Of a DNA stretch of 64,000 nucleotides, positions 7,562 to 16,641 are shown piece after piece. Under the pieces are notes generated by a model. The model was not told the DNA's origin, searched no databases, and saw only the letters and a program-made list of their open reading frames with translations. Source of the stretch: Xenophilus aerolatus (GTDB taxonomy: Bacteria > Pseudomonadota > Gammaproteobacteria > Burkholderiales > Burkholderiaceae_C); the NCBI GenBank assembly GCA_030418545.1, contig QAIB01000001.1, forward strand, positions 930,001 to 994,000. The letters run 5' to 3'. The translations under genes were made by a program, and so were the position numbers. Each line of letters starts with the position of its first letter. The first letter of the stretch is position 1.

Positions 7562-8749
7562 ATGCAATTCGCCTCCCGCCTCGACAACGTCGAAACCTCC
7601 GCCATCCGCGAACTCTTCAAGCTGCTGGGCAAGCCCGGCATCATCAGCTTCGCGGGCGGCTTCCCCGACAGCGCGATGTTCGACGTCGAGGGCCTGAAGG
7701 AGGCGGCCGGCAAGGCCCTCGCCCAGGAGCCGGGCGGCGCACTGCAGTACGGTGCGACCGAGGGCTACGACCCGCTGCGCCAGCAACTGTCGGCTTTCAT
7801 GAAGACCAAGGGCGTGACGGTCGACCCGTCGGGCCTGATCGTCACCACCGGCAGCCAGCAGGCGCTCGACCTGCTGGGCAAGACGCTGATCTCGCCCGGC
7901 GACAAGGTGATCGTCGAGGGCCCGACCTTCCTGGCCACCATCCAGTGCTTCCGCCTTTACGGCGCGCAACTCGTCAGCGCGCCGGTCGACGCGAACGGCG
8001 TCGACACCGAGCGGCTCGAGCAGCTCATCGCCGAGCACAAGCCCAAGTTCGTCTACCTGATTCCCACCTTCGGCAACCCCAGCGGCGCGATGCTGAGCCT
8101 GGAGCGCCGCAAGAAGGTGCTGGAGATGGCGGTGAAGCACAACACCGTGATCGTCGAGGACGACCCCTACGGCGACCTCTACTTCGGCGAGGCGCCGCCG
8201 CCGTCGATCATGGCCCTGAGCGACCAGGTCCCCGGCAGCCGCGAACTGCTGGTGCACTGCGGCTCGCTCAGCAAGGTGCTCAGCCCCGGCCTGCGCATCG
8301 GCTGGATGATCGCGCCGGCCGAGCTGCTGGCCAAGGCCACCATGTGCAAGCAGTTCAGCGATGCGCACACCAGCACCTTCGCGCAGGCCACGGCGGCGCA
8401 GTACCTCAAGAGCGGCCGCATGCCGGCCACGCTGGCCCACGTGCGCGAGGTCTACGCGGGCCGCGCGCAGGCGATGGGCGAGGCGCTTCAGCGCGAACTG
8501 GGCGACGCGATCAGCTTCACCCAGCCCCACGGCGGCCTGTTCTTCTGGGCCGCGCTCACCGGCGCGCGCGGCAAGGAGAAGGATGCCAACGCCTTCGCCA
8601 AGAAGGCGATCGAAAAGGGCGTCGCCTTCGTGCCCGGCGCGCCGTTCTTCGCCGAGAAGCCCGATCTGGCGACGCTGCGCCTGAGCTTCGCGACGGCCAA
8701 CGTCGACAAGATCCGCGAAGGCATCGCGCGGCTGGGCCAGGCGCTCTGA
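7562..8749 (+). CDS. PLP-dependent aminotransferase (2-aminoadipate transaminase-like)
   Basis: Fold-type I class I/II aminotransferase of 395 aa, resembling LysN/MocR-like multi-substrate aminotransferases. Visible are LQYGATEGYDPLR near residue 65, the PLP-contact NPSGAMLS, DDPYGDLYF, and the Schiff-base lysine in SLSKVLSPGLRIGWM (Lys238). The start ATG at 7562 gives MQFASRLDNVE; the frame is open further upstream across the hipBA operators but has no good start. Precise amino donor is unknown; alanine/aromatic/2-aminoadipate are typical for the family. Stands alone between hipBA and a convergent MFS gene. Confidence 0.85.
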   Translation: MQFASRLDNVETSAIRELFKLLGKPGIISFAGGFPDSAMFDVEGLKEAAGKALAQEPGGALQYGATEGYDPLRQQLSAFMKTKGVTVDPSGLIVTTGSQQALDLLGKTLISPGDKVIVEGPTFLATIQCFRLYGAQLVSAPVDANGVDTERLEQLIAEHKPKFVYLIPTFGNPSGAMLSLERRKKVLEMAVKHNTVIVEDDPYGDLYFGEAPPPSIMALSDQVPGSRELLVHCGSLSKVLSPGLRIGWMIAPAELLAKATMCKQFSDAHTSTFAQATAAQYLKSGRMPATLAHVREVYAGRAQAMGEALQRELGDAISFTQPHGGLFFWAALTGARGKEKDANAFAKKAIEKGVAFVPGAPFFAEKPDLATLRLSFATANVDKIREGIARLGQAL

Positions 8750-8808
8750 TCTGGCGGGGCGAGCCGCGGCGTCGAGCGAGCGCACCAGGCGCGACGGTGC
8801 CGCCCGCC

Positions 8809-10371
8809 CTAAGGTCGAAATGGCGAGGAAGGGGGCGTGCGGTCGATCCACACCCACGCGCAGCCCGCGCCGAGAACGGCGAGCGCCGCGGCCGCACCCA
8901 TCACCCAGCGGAAGCCCGCGATGTAGGCCTCGCCGATGGCGCGATGCAGCCGCTCGGCCAGCGCCGCATCGAGTCCGGCGGGAATCGCCGCCCCGGCCAG
9001 GCGGCTCTCCTGCGCCAGCATGGCGTCTCTCGCGGCGACGGGCAGGGCGAGCGCGTCCAGCGCATTGCGCAGGTGCTGGCCGAAGACCCAGGCCATCAGC
9101 AGGCCCAGGACCGCGATCGCCAGCACGCCCGCCACCCGCGACACCGCGTTGTTGACCCCCGAGGCCGTGCCCGAGTGCTCCACGTCCACGGCGTTCATCA
9201 CCGTCGTCGTGAGTGGCGCGATGGTGATCGTCATCCCGATCCCGAGCAGCACCACGGCGGGCAGGTAGGTGCGCCAGTACGCGCCGCCGACGCCGGGAAG
9301 CGCGAAGAGCGCGAAGGCAGCGGCCGCCACCAGCGGGCCGACGACGAGCGGCCCGCGCGGACCGAAACGGTCGACCAACCGGCCGGCCGGGCGCGAGAAG
9401 GCGAAAAGAATCAGCACGAAAGGAAGCAGCGCCGCACCCGCCGCCGTGGCGGAGTAGCCCTGCACCTGGATCAGCGCGAGCGGAAAGAAATAGAGGCTGC
9501 CCCCGAGCGCGCTGTAGAGCAGCAGAGTCACCAGGTTCGCACCGGTGAAGTTCCGGTTGCGGAACAGGTGAAGCGGCATCATCGGCACCGTCGCGCGCGC
9601 TTCGGTGAACACGAACGCGGCGCACGCCACTAGGCCACCGAGCAGGCTGCCCAGCACTGCTGCCGCCTGCCAGCCCTGCGTCGGCGCTTCGACGAAGGCG
9701 TAGACGATGCCACCCAGCGCGGCGGTGGCCCAGAGGGCGCCCCATCCATCCAGCGGGGTGCCACGCGCCGACGGGTCACGGCTTTCCGGAACGTGGCGCC
9801 ATACCAGCCAGAGCACGGCGGCGGCCAGCGGGACATTCAGCAGGAACGCCCAATGCCAGCTCCAGTGGTCGACCAGCCAGCCGCCCAGCACCGGCCCGAT
9901 CGCCGCGGTGATGCCGCTGAAGCCGGACCAGGTGCCGATGGCCTGACCGCGCTCCTGCTCGCCGAAGTTGGCGCTGATCAGCGCGAGGCTGCCCGGCACC
10001 AGCAGGGCCGCGCCGACGCCTTGAACGGCGCGCGCGGCGATCAGTTGCTGGATGCTTGCGGCCAGGCCGCAGGCGACGGACGCCAGGGCGAAGATCGCCA
10101 CGCCGGTCGCGAAGACCTTGCGGCGCCCGAGCCGGTCGCCGAGTGCGCCGCCGGCGAGCAGGAGCGCCGCCAGAAAGAGCGCATAGGACTCCACCACCCA
10201 TTGGGCCTGGAACGCGGTGGCCTGCAGGTCGCGCTGGATGGCCGGCAGCGCGACGTTGACCACCGTGCCGTCCATGAACGCCATGCTCGAGCCGAGGATG
10301 GCCACGATGAGCACGGCACGCTGGACGCGCGCGGGTTGCGCTGTCGCTGTCGCTGGCTCGGGCGAAGTCAC
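8809..10371 (-). CDS. MFS drug-efflux transporter, DHA2 (14-TM) family
   Basis: Inner-membrane proton antiporter-like protein of 520 aa with about 14 hydrophobic segments. The first segment carries the family motif AFMDGTVVNVALPAI; the loop GDRLGRRKVF (motif A) and GPVLGGWLV (motif C) mark a DHA2 exporter like EmrB/QacA. A GTG at 10369-10371 (then TSPEPATATAQ) is the best start; continuing further would run into the neighbouring small gene. No membrane-fusion partner or regulator lies adjacent, so substrate is unknown. Confidence 0.85.
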   Translation of the reverse strand: MTSPEPATATAQPARVQRAVLIVAILGSSMAFMDGTVVNVALPAIQRDLQATAFQAQWVVESYALFLAALLLAGGALGDRLGRRKVFATGVAIFALASVACGLAASIQQLIAARAVQGVGAALLVPGSLALISANFGEQERGQAIGTWSGFSGITAAIGPVLGGWLVDHWSWHWAFLLNVPLAAAVLWLVWRHVPESRDPSARGTPLDGWGALWATAALGGIVYAFVEAPTQGWQAAAVLGSLLGGLVACAAFVFTEARATVPMMPLHLFRNRNFTGANLVTLLLYSALGGSLYFFPLALIQVQGYSATAAGAALLPFVLILFAFSRPAGRLVDRFGPRGPLVVGPLVAAAAFALFALPGVGGAYWRTYLPAVVLLGIGMTITIAPLTTTVMNAVDVEHSGTASGVNNAVSRVAGVLAIAVLGLLMAWVFGQHLRNALDALALPVAARDAMLAQESRLAGAAIPAGLDAALAERLHRAIGEAYIAGFRWVMGAAAALAVLGAGCAWVWIDRTPPSSPFRP

Positions 10372-10409
10372 GTCCGTGGGTGCGCAGTTCCAGGCAGTGG
10401 ATGCCCGGA

Positions 10410-10637
10410 TCAGGGCGAGCGATGCAGCCTGGGCGCCGAGAGCAGGGCGAGGTTGTCTTCGATCGCCGCGTCGAGTTGCCGGTATTTGCCCGTCAGCTTC
10501 GACAGTTTCATGATCGTCGCCAGCGCCTGCAGGTCCTTCACGCTCGGCGCGACCTTGATCTGCGCGATGGCCGCAGCGGTGTTGCCGCCGTGGACCAGCG
10601 CCATCACCTTGCTTGCCCAGTCGTTTGCGCGCGCCAT
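10410..10637 (-). CDS. Small conserved-looking protein, function unknown
   Basis: A 75-aa cytoplasmic protein beginning MARANDWASKVMALV with no hydrophobic segment and an alanine/leucine-rich helical look. It lies 38 bases upstream of the MFS gene on the same strand, with an AGGAG-like stretch (rc of 10642-10648) before its ATG. No motif is recognised. It has typical codon use for the region, which favours a real gene, but no functional call is possible. Confidence 0.55.
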   Translation of the reverse strand: MARANDWASKVMALVHGGNTAAAIAQIKVAPSVKDLQALATIMKLSKLTGKYRQLDAAIEDNLALLSAPRLHRSP

Positions 10638-10729
10638 GTCCTGATCTCCTGCGGTGTCGTCGAGGGGTCGACTGTACGCAGGTCCGCCCCTTCGTGCCGT
10701 GCGAGAAGGGCAGCGCGATACGATCGCGC

Positions 10730-11050
10730 ATGAGAAAAACCTTTCCCCTGCAGATCGAGGGCCGGCACCCGGACCGTGTGCTCGACGCGATCCGCCACGA
10801 CATCCGCAAGGCGCTCAAGCGCGACCGCCGCCATCCGCTGCCCGAGGGCGCCCACCACTGGGAATTCGATTGCCGCTTCGGCCCCAGCGCCGAGGAGGCG
10901 CAGGCCGTGAACCTGGCCTCGCTCAACGCGCTGATCGACGAGGCGGCGCGCACGCAACAGCCCCAGATCTACGTGGAGTTCACGGCGCGGCCGGCGGCGC
11001 GGCATGCGGCACCGGCCGGGAGCGAGGACGCCGCCGAAGACAATATCTAA
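10730..11050 (+). CDS. DUF6172 family protein
   Basis: A 106-aa protein starting MRKTFPLQIEGRHPDRV, with a lysine/arginine-rich RKALKRDRR stretch and the HHWEFDCRFG segment recognised from an uncharacterised proteobacterial family (DUF6172). The start at 10730 is preferred over upstream in-frame codons because family members begin with MRKTF. It is divergent from the 75-aa gene and convergent with serB. Function unknown. Confidence 0.75.
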   Translation: MRKTFPLQIEGRHPDRVLDAIRHDIRKALKRDRRHPLPEGAHHWEFDCRFGPSAEEAQAVNLASLNALIDEAARTQQPQIYVEFTARPAARHAAPAGSEDAAEDNI

Positions 11051-11060
11051 AGGGGAATCT

Positions 11061-11109
11061 GGCTGCAGCGCCCGCCCCGCCTGCGCAAGCAGCTACGAAA
11101 ACGATAGCA
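11061..11109 (+). repeat. 48-bp dispersed repeat, copy B (between DUF6172 gene and serB)
   Basis: The best-preserved intergenic copy: GGCTGCAGCGCCCG at the left, CCTGCGCAAGCAGCTACG in the middle and GATAGCA at the right. It fills most of the 76-bp gap between two convergent genes, aligned without gaps to copies A, F and K. Confidence 0.8.
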
Positions 11110-11126
11110 AAGCGGTGGCTGGGGCC

Positions 11127-11852
11127 TCAGGCTCGCATCACTTCCAGCAGCCGATCCAGCCCCCCTTCGTCGATCGCCACCATGGCCTGCTCGCGCACCT
11201 TGGGCTTCGCGTGGTAGGCCACCGAGAGGCCGGCTTCGCCCATCATCGGGAGGTCGTTGGCGCCATCGCCCACGGCAATGCACTGCACAGGCGAGGCACC
11301 GATCAGCGATGCGACCTCCAGCATCGTGCGGCGCTTTTCCGCACCGTCGCAGATGTCGCCCCACGACTGCGTGACCACCCGGCCGGTGAGCTGGCCGCCG
11401 GCCTCCTCGAGCAGATTCGAGCGCGCAAAGTCGATGCCCAGGCACTGCTTCACGCGGTCGGCGAAGAAGGTGAAGCCGCCCGACACCAGCAGCACTTTGA
11501 GCCCTGCGGCCTTGCAGGCAGCCACCAGCGTGTCGGCGCCCGGGTTCAGGCGCAGGCGCTCGTCGTAGACCTGCTGCAGCGCGGTGGTCGGCACGCCCTC
11601 GAGCAGGGCGACGCGCCGGCGCAGGCTCTCCTTGAAATCCTTGATCTCGCCGCGCATGGTGGCTTCGGTGATCGCCGCCACCTCCGCCTTCTTGCCCACG
11701 GCGTCGGCGATCTCGTCGATGCACTCGATGTTGATGAGCGTCGAGTCCATGTCGAAGGCGATGAGCTTGAAGTCGGCGAGCTTCAGCGGCGGCGTGATGT
11801 GGCGGACGACGAGGCCCGGCGCGAACCCTGGCGTGGAGACGGCTGCAGTCAT
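11127..11852 (-). CDS. serB: Phosphoserine phosphatase
   Basis: HAD-superfamily phosphatase converting O-phospho-L-serine to serine, last step of serine synthesis. The 241-aa protein has the nucleophile motif FDMDST (Asp34, acid/base Asp36), motif II SGG in LLVSGGF, the conserved lysine region and the metal-binding GDGANDLPMM. A short N-terminal extension rather than a full ACT domain precedes the core, as is usual in this order. Convergent with the DUF6172 gene. Confidence 0.95.
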   Translation of the reverse strand: MTAAVSTPGFAPGLVVRHITPPLKLADFKLIAFDMDSTLINIECIDEIADAVGKKAEVAAITEATMRGEIKDFKESLRRRVALLEGVPTTALQQVYDERLRLNPGADTLVAACKAAGLKVLLVSGGFTFFADRVKQCLGIDFARSNLLEEAGGQLTGRVVTQSWGDICDGAEKRRTMLEVASLIGASPVQCIAVGDGANDLPMMGEAGLSVAYHAKPKVREQAMVAIDEGGLDRLLEVMRA

Positions 11853-11898
11853 GGGGCCGATTTTCTCATCGCCCCCACCCGGAGGCCGAGGCGCGGCC

Positions 11899-12876
11899 CT
11901 ACTGGGGCACCAATCCCGCCGCCTTCACCAGCTCCGCATGCAGCTTGAGGTCGGCCGCGATGATGCGCTGCAATTCCTCGGGCGAACTCGGCGCGACCTC
12001 GATGCCGTTGGTCGCCAGCTTGGACTTGAGCTCCGCATCCAGCGCGGTGCGCACGGCGGCGTTGAGCTGGTCGATGACGGGCCTGGGCGTTCTGGCCGGC
12101 GCGAGGAGGCCGACCCAGGCGGAGAGGTTCAGGTCGCGAAGGCCGCTTTCGGCCATGGTCGGCACGGCGGGCAGCACGGGCGAGCGTTGCGGGCTCATCA
12201 CGCCCAGCGCGAAGAGCTTGCCTGCCTGCACGTGCGGCATGGCTTCGGGCATGACGGCGAACATGCAGTCGACGCTGCCGGCGAGCGTGTCGTTGATGGC
12301 AGGCGCGCCGCCCTTGTAGGGCACGTGCAGCATCTTCGCGCCGGTGCGGGTCTCGAACATGAGCGCACCCAGGTGCTGCGGGCTGCCGTCGCCCGACGAG
12401 GCGTAGCTGAGCTTGCCCGGCTCGGCCTTGGCGGCTGCCAGGAAGGCGGCCACCGTGGGGTACTTGGCCCGGTCCTTCACGATCAGCACCATCGGCTGAT
12501 TCACCAGCCGCGAGATCGGCGCGAAGTCGGCCTCGGGGTCGTAGGGCAGGGTCTTGAAGACGCTCTTGTTGGTCGTGAGGAAGGATGCGGGCGAGACGGT
12601 GAGCGTGTAGCCGTCCGGCGCGGAACGGGCCACTGCCGGCATGCCGATCTGACCCGAGGCGCCCGCGCGGTTGTCCACCACGAAGGGCTGGCCGAGCGCC
12701 GCGGCGAGCTTCTGGCTCAGCTCGCGCGCGATCATGTCGGCGCTTCCGCCGGCCGGCAGTCCCACGATGACCTTCACCGGCCGGTCGGGGTACCTGGCCT
12801 GCGCGAGGGCGCGCCCGGTGGCGGCCATCGCACCCAGCGCGCCCGTGAAGATGATGGCTTGGCGTCGGCTCTGCAT
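11899..12876 (-). CDS. Bug-family tripartite tricarboxylate-type periplasmic binding protein
   Basis: Extracytoplasmic solute receptor of the Bug family, very abundant in Burkholderiales. The 325-aa precursor starts with SRRQAIIFTGALGAMAATGRALAQ, a signal peptide with a twin-arginine look, then YPDRPVKVIVGLPAGGSAD and the ligand-loop motif DNRAGASGQIG. The ATG at 12876 is chosen because it places the signal peptide at the N-terminus; 20 more in-frame residues exist upstream. No TctA/TctB membrane genes are adjacent, so it is an orphan receptor of unknown ligand (typically a carboxylate). Confidence 0.88.
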   Translation of the reverse strand: MQSRRQAIIFTGALGAMAATGRALAQARYPDRPVKVIVGLPAGGSADMIARELSQKLAAALGQPFVVDNRAGASGQIGMPAVARSAPDGYTLTVSPASFLTTNKSVFKTLPYDPEADFAPISRLVNQPMVLIVKDRAKYPTVAAFLAAAKAEPGKLSYASSGDGSPQHLGALMFETRTGAKMLHVPYKGGAPAINDTLAGSVDCMFAVMPEAMPHVQAGKLFALGVMSPQRSPVLPAVPTMAESGLRDLNLSAWVGLLAPARTPRPVIDQLNAAVRTALDAELKSKLATNGIEVAPSSPEELQRIIAADLKLHAELVKAAGLVPQ

Positions 12877-12955
12877 GCTTTCCTTGTCTGTCGTGGTTCG
12901 GGGTGGCAAGGAAATAGCAAGGCTTGTGCCCAGCAAGCTTGTGCCGACACCGCTG

Positions 12956-15900
12956 TCAGGCCGTCTCCACCGCCTTGGGCTGCCCCAGCGATCGCAGCAC
13001 GTCGCGCACCATCTGGGCCCGGTCGCGCGGTTCCTTCAGTTCGCGCTCGATGCGCAGCTTCTCGTTGCCCGCCAGCTTGATGTGCTTGTTCTTCTGGATG
13101 AGCTGGATGATGGCCATCGGGTCCACCGGCGGGTTCGGGCGGAAGCTGATGGTGATGATGCCCGGCGCGGCATCGACCTTGGCCACGCCGTAGGGCCGCG
13201 CCAGCACGCGCAGGCGGTGCACGTCGATGAGCGTCTGCGCCTGCGGCGGCAGCTTGCCGAAGCGGTCGACCAGTTCCTCCAGCAGCGTGTCGATCTGGTC
13301 GGAGGTCTTGGCCGTAGCCAGTTTTTTGTAGAAGGACAGGCGCAGGTGGACGTCGCCGCAGTAGTCGTCGGGCAGCAGCGCGGGCGCATGCAGGTTGATC
13401 TCGGTCGTCACGGACAGTGGCGAGAGCAGGTCAGGCTCCTTGCCGGCCTTGAGCGAGTTCACCGCTTCGGACAGCATCTCGTTGTAGAGCTGGAAGCCGA
13501 TCTCCATCATGTTGCCGCTCTGGTTCTCGCCCAGCACCTCGCCGGCGCCGCGGATCTCCAGGTCGTGCATCGCCAGGTAGAAGCCGCTGCCCAGCTCTTC
13601 CATCTGCTGGATGGCGTCCAGGCGCTGCGCCGCCTGCTTGGTCAGGCCCTCGGTGTCGGGCACCATGAGGTAGGCGTAGGCCTGGTGGTGGCTGCGGCCC
13701 ACGCGTCCGCGCAGCTGGTGCAGCTGCGCCAGGCCGAACTTGTCGGCGCGGCTGATGACGATGGTGTTGGCGCTGGGCACGTCGATGCCGGTCTCGATGA
13801 TGGTCGAGCACAGCAGCAGGTTGAAACGCTGCGCCACGAAGTCGCGCATCACGCGTTCCAGCTCGCGCTCGGGCATCTGGCCGTGGGCCACGGCGATGCG
13901 CGCCTCGGGCAGGATCTCCTGCAGCTTCTGGCGCCGGTTCTCGATGGTCTCGACCTCGTTGTGCAGGAAGTAGACCTGCCCGCCACGTTTGAGCTCGCGC
14001 AGCACGGCCTCGCGGATCACGCCGGTGCCCTCGTTGCGCACGAAGGTCTTGATCGCCAGGCGACGCTGCGGCGCGGTGGCGATGACCGACAGGTCGCGCA
14101 GGCCTTCGAGCGCCATGCCCAGCGTGCGCGGGATCGGCGTGGCGGTGAGCGTGAGCACGTCCACCTCGGCGCGCAGCGCCTTCATCGCCTCCTTGTGGCG
14201 CACGCCGAAGCGGTGCTCCTCGTCGATGATGAGCAGGCCCAGGTTCTTGAACTTGACCGATTCGCTGAGCAGCTTGTGCGTGCCGACCACGATGTCCACG
14301 CTGCCGTCGGCAAGGCCCTTGCCCGCCGCGGTGATTTCCTTGGCCGAGCGGAAGCGGCTCATCTCGGCCACCTTGACGGGCCACTTGGAGAAGCGGTCGA
14401 CCAGGGTCTGGTAGTGCTGCTCGGCCAGCAGCGTGGTCGGCGCCAGGAAGGCGACCTGCTTGCCGCCGGTCACGGCCACGAAGGCAGCGCGCAGGGCCAC
14501 CTCGGTCTTGCCGAAGCCGACGTCGCCGCACACCAGGCGGTCCATCGGGCGCGGCGAGATCATGTCCTGGATCACCGCGTGGATCGCGGCCTTCTGGTCG
14601 GCCGTCTCCTCGAAGCCGAAGTCGTTGGCGAAGACCTCGTAGTCGGCGGCCGAGAAGCGGAAGGCATGGCCCTCGCGCGCGGCGCGGCGGGCGTAGATGT
14701 TCAGCAGCTCGGCGGCGGCGTCGCGCACCTGCTCGGCGGCCTTGCGCTTGGCCTTCTCCCACTGGCCGGAGCCGAGCTTGTGCAGCGGCGCCTCGTCGGC
14801 GCTGACGCCGGTGTAGCGGCTGATGAGGTGCAGCTGCGACACGGGCACGTAGAGCGTGGCCTTGTCGGCGTACTCCAGGTGCAGCATCTCCTGCAGGGCG
14901 GGTGTGCCGTCGGCATTCTTCGAGCCGAGGTCCATGTTGATCAGCCCGCGGTAGCGGCCGATGCCGTGCGCGCTGTGCACCACCGGGTCGCCGACGTTGA
15001 GCTCCGACAGATCCTTGATCAGCGCATCGACGTCGCTGGTCTGCTCCTGCCGCTTGCCACGGCGGCGCGTGGTGGGCTGGGTGGCGAAGAGCTCGGTCTC
15101 GGTGACGAAGTCGATGCCCGTTTCGAGCCAGACGAAGCCGGCTGCGAGCGCCGCGGTCGCGATGCCGACCTTCTCGTCGGCCGCGCCTTCGAACTCGGCG
15201 AGCGAATCGAAGGCCGGCGGGTTGACGCCGCTGGCGCGCAGGAAGTCCAGCAGGCTTTCGCGCCGGCCCTCGCTCTCGGCCAGCACCAGAACGCGGTGCT
15301 GGGTGTTGCGGATGTGGTCCTTCAGGCGCGTGAGCGGGTCTTCGGCGCCGCGCACCACGGCCAGTTGGGGCAGGGTGTCGAATTCGGGGTAGGCCGAGGC
15401 TCGCGAATCATCCGTTTCCGTTCGGGCTGAGCTTGTGGAAGCCGGGGCCCGCGCTTCGACAGGCTCAGCGCGAACAGGTGGGGTGGGACGTATCGCCAGC
15501 TGCGGATGCGCCTTGGTCTTCGCATAGAACTGTTCGGCCGACAGGAACAGCGCATCGGGCGGCAGCGCCGGCCGCTCCGGGTCGCCCTGCACCAGGCGAA
15601 AGCGCTCGCGGGTGTCCTGCCAGAAATGCTGGAACGCAGCTTCCAGGTCACCGTGCAGCACCAGCGTTGCATCGGCGCCCAGGTAGTCGAACACCGTGGC
15701 CGTCTCGTCGAAGAACAGCGGCAGGTAGTACTCGATGCCGGCCGTGGCGACGCCGTTGCCCATGTCCTTGTAGATGCGGCTCTTGGTCGGGTCGCCCTCG
15801 AGCAGCTCGCGCCAGCGACTGCGAAAGCGCGCCCGTGCCTCGTCGTCCATCGGGAACTCGCGGCCCGGCAGCAGCCGCACCTCCGGCACCGGGTACAGGC

Positions 15901-16513
15901 TGCGCTGGCTGTCGGGGTCGAAGGTGCGGATGGAATCGATCTCGTCGTCGAACAGGTCGACGCGGAAGGGCTGCGGCGAGCCCATCGGAAACAGGTCGAT
16001 CAGCCCGCCGCGCACCGCGTACTCGCCCGGGCTCACGACCTGCGTGACGTGGCTGTAGCCGGCCAGCGTGAGCTGGGCCTTGAACTTCGCCTCGTCCAGC
16101 TTCTGGCCGGTCTTGAACTGGAAGGTGTAGCCGGCCATGAAGCCCGGCGGCGCCACGCGGTACAGCGCCGTGGTCGCGGGGACCAGGACCACGTCGACGC
16201 CGTCCGTCTGGTCGCGCTGCAGGATGCGCCACAGCGTGGCCAGGCGCTCGCTGATGAGGTCCTGGTGCGGCGAGAAGGCGTCGTAGGGCAGCGTCTCCCA
16301 GTCGGGGAAGACGGCGGTGCGCAGTTCGGGCGCGAAGAAGGCCAGCTCGTCGACCAGGCGTTGGGTGTCGGTGGCATCGGCGGCGAACACGGCCGTCACG
16401 CGGCCGGCGGCCTTCTCGCGTTCGGCCAGCCGCGCGAGCAGCAGGGCGTCGCTCGACGCGGGCGGGCGCGGCAGCGTGAAGCGCTTGCCGGAGGGAAGGG
16501 TGGGGAGGTCCAT
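12956..16513 (-). CDS. mfd: Transcription-repair coupling factor
   Basis: ATP-dependent translocase that removes RNA polymerase stalled at lesions and recruits UvrA. The 1185-aa protein has the UvrB-like N-terminal part, the RNA-polymerase-interacting domain, a RecG-like helicase with Walker A in GDVGFGKTE (about residue 660), the DEEHRFG box and the C-terminal TRCF domain. The start ATG is 16513 (MDLPTLPSGKRF); 20 further codons upstream are open. Residues about 347-365 (VRAEPVEARAPASTSSARTE) are encoded by a palindromic repeat unrelated to Mfd, lying in a linker before the RNAP-binding region, and probably tolerated as a surface loop. Confidence 0.97.
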   Translation of the reverse strand: MDLPTLPSGKRFTLPRPPASSDALLLARLAEREKAAGRVTAVFAADATDTQRLVDELAFFAPELRTAVFPDWETLPYDAFSPHQDLISERLATLWRILQRDQTDGVDVVLVPATTALYRVAPPGFMAGYTFQFKTGQKLDEAKFKAQLTLAGYSHVTQVVSPGEYAVRGGLIDLFPMGSPQPFRVDLFDDEIDSIRTFDPDSQRSLYPVPEVRLLPGREFPMDDEARARFRSRWRELLEGDPTKSRIYKDMGNGVATAGIEYYLPLFFDETATVFDYLGADATLVLHGDLEAAFQHFWQDTRERFRLVQGDPERPALPPDALFLSAEQFYAKTKAHPQLAIRPTPPVRAEPVEARAPASTSSARTETDDSRASAYPEFDTLPQLAVVRGAEDPLTRLKDHIRNTQHRVLVLAESEGRRESLLDFLRASGVNPPAFDSLAEFEGAADEKVGIATAALAAGFVWLETGIDFVTETELFATQPTTRRRGKRQEQTSDVDALIKDLSELNVGDPVVHSAHGIGRYRGLINMDLGSKNADGTPALQEMLHLEYADKATLYVPVSQLHLISRYTGVSADEAPLHKLGSGQWEKAKRKAAEQVRDAAAELLNIYARRAAREGHAFRFSAADYEVFANDFGFEETADQKAAIHAVIQDMISPRPMDRLVCGDVGFGKTEVALRAAFVAVTGGKQVAFLAPTTLLAEQHYQTLVDRFSKWPVKVAEMSRFRSAKEITAAGKGLADGSVDIVVGTHKLLSESVKFKNLGLLIIDEEHRFGVRHKEAMKALRAEVDVLTLTATPIPRTLGMALEGLRDLSVIATAPQRRLAIKTFVRNEGTGVIREAVLRELKRGGQVYFLHNEVETIENRRQKLQEILPEARIAVAHGQMPERELERVMRDFVAQRFNLLLCSTIIETGIDVPSANTIVISRADKFGLAQLHQLRGRVGRSHHQAYAYLMVPDTEGLTKQAAQRLDAIQQMEELGSGFYLAMHDLEIRGAGEVLGENQSGNMMEIGFQLYNEMLSEAVNSLKAGKEPDLLSPLSVTTEINLHAPALLPDDYCGDVHLRLSFYKKLATAKTSDQIDTLLEELVDRFGKLPPQAQTLIDVHRLRVLARPYGVAKVDAAPGIITISFRPNPPVDPMAIIQLIQKNKHIKLAGNEKLRIERELKEPRDRAQMVRDVLRSLGQPKAVETA
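15421..15474. repeat. Palindromic (REP-like) repeat embedded in frame in mfd
   Basis: Arms TTCGGGCTGAGCTTGTGGAA(GC) at 15421-15442 and GCTTCGACAGGCTCAGCGCG(AA) at 15453-15474 are inverted copies matching at 19 of 22 positions, with a 10-bp GC-rich centre. The total is 54 bp, a multiple of three, and the mfd frame stays open through it. The TTCGACAGGCTCAG core is a type of dispersed intergenic repeat that I recall from many proteobacterial genomes. Confidence 0.8.
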
Positions 16514-16641
16514 GCAGGAAGCCAGGCAATGCGAAACACCCCGCGCCGCATGGCGAGGGGTGTCGAAGGGCACGATTTTAGAATGGCGCCCCTTTCTTCG
16601 CTGGCGCTGCCGTCACGGCCCGCCGCCGTGTTCACCACCCC

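Noticed and set aside
12671-15430. Long open frame on the plus strand opposite mfd
   Set aside because: High-GC codon bias opens antisense frames; the minus-strand mfd has full domain conservation and the plus frame has a His/Val/Leu-rich, domain-free product.
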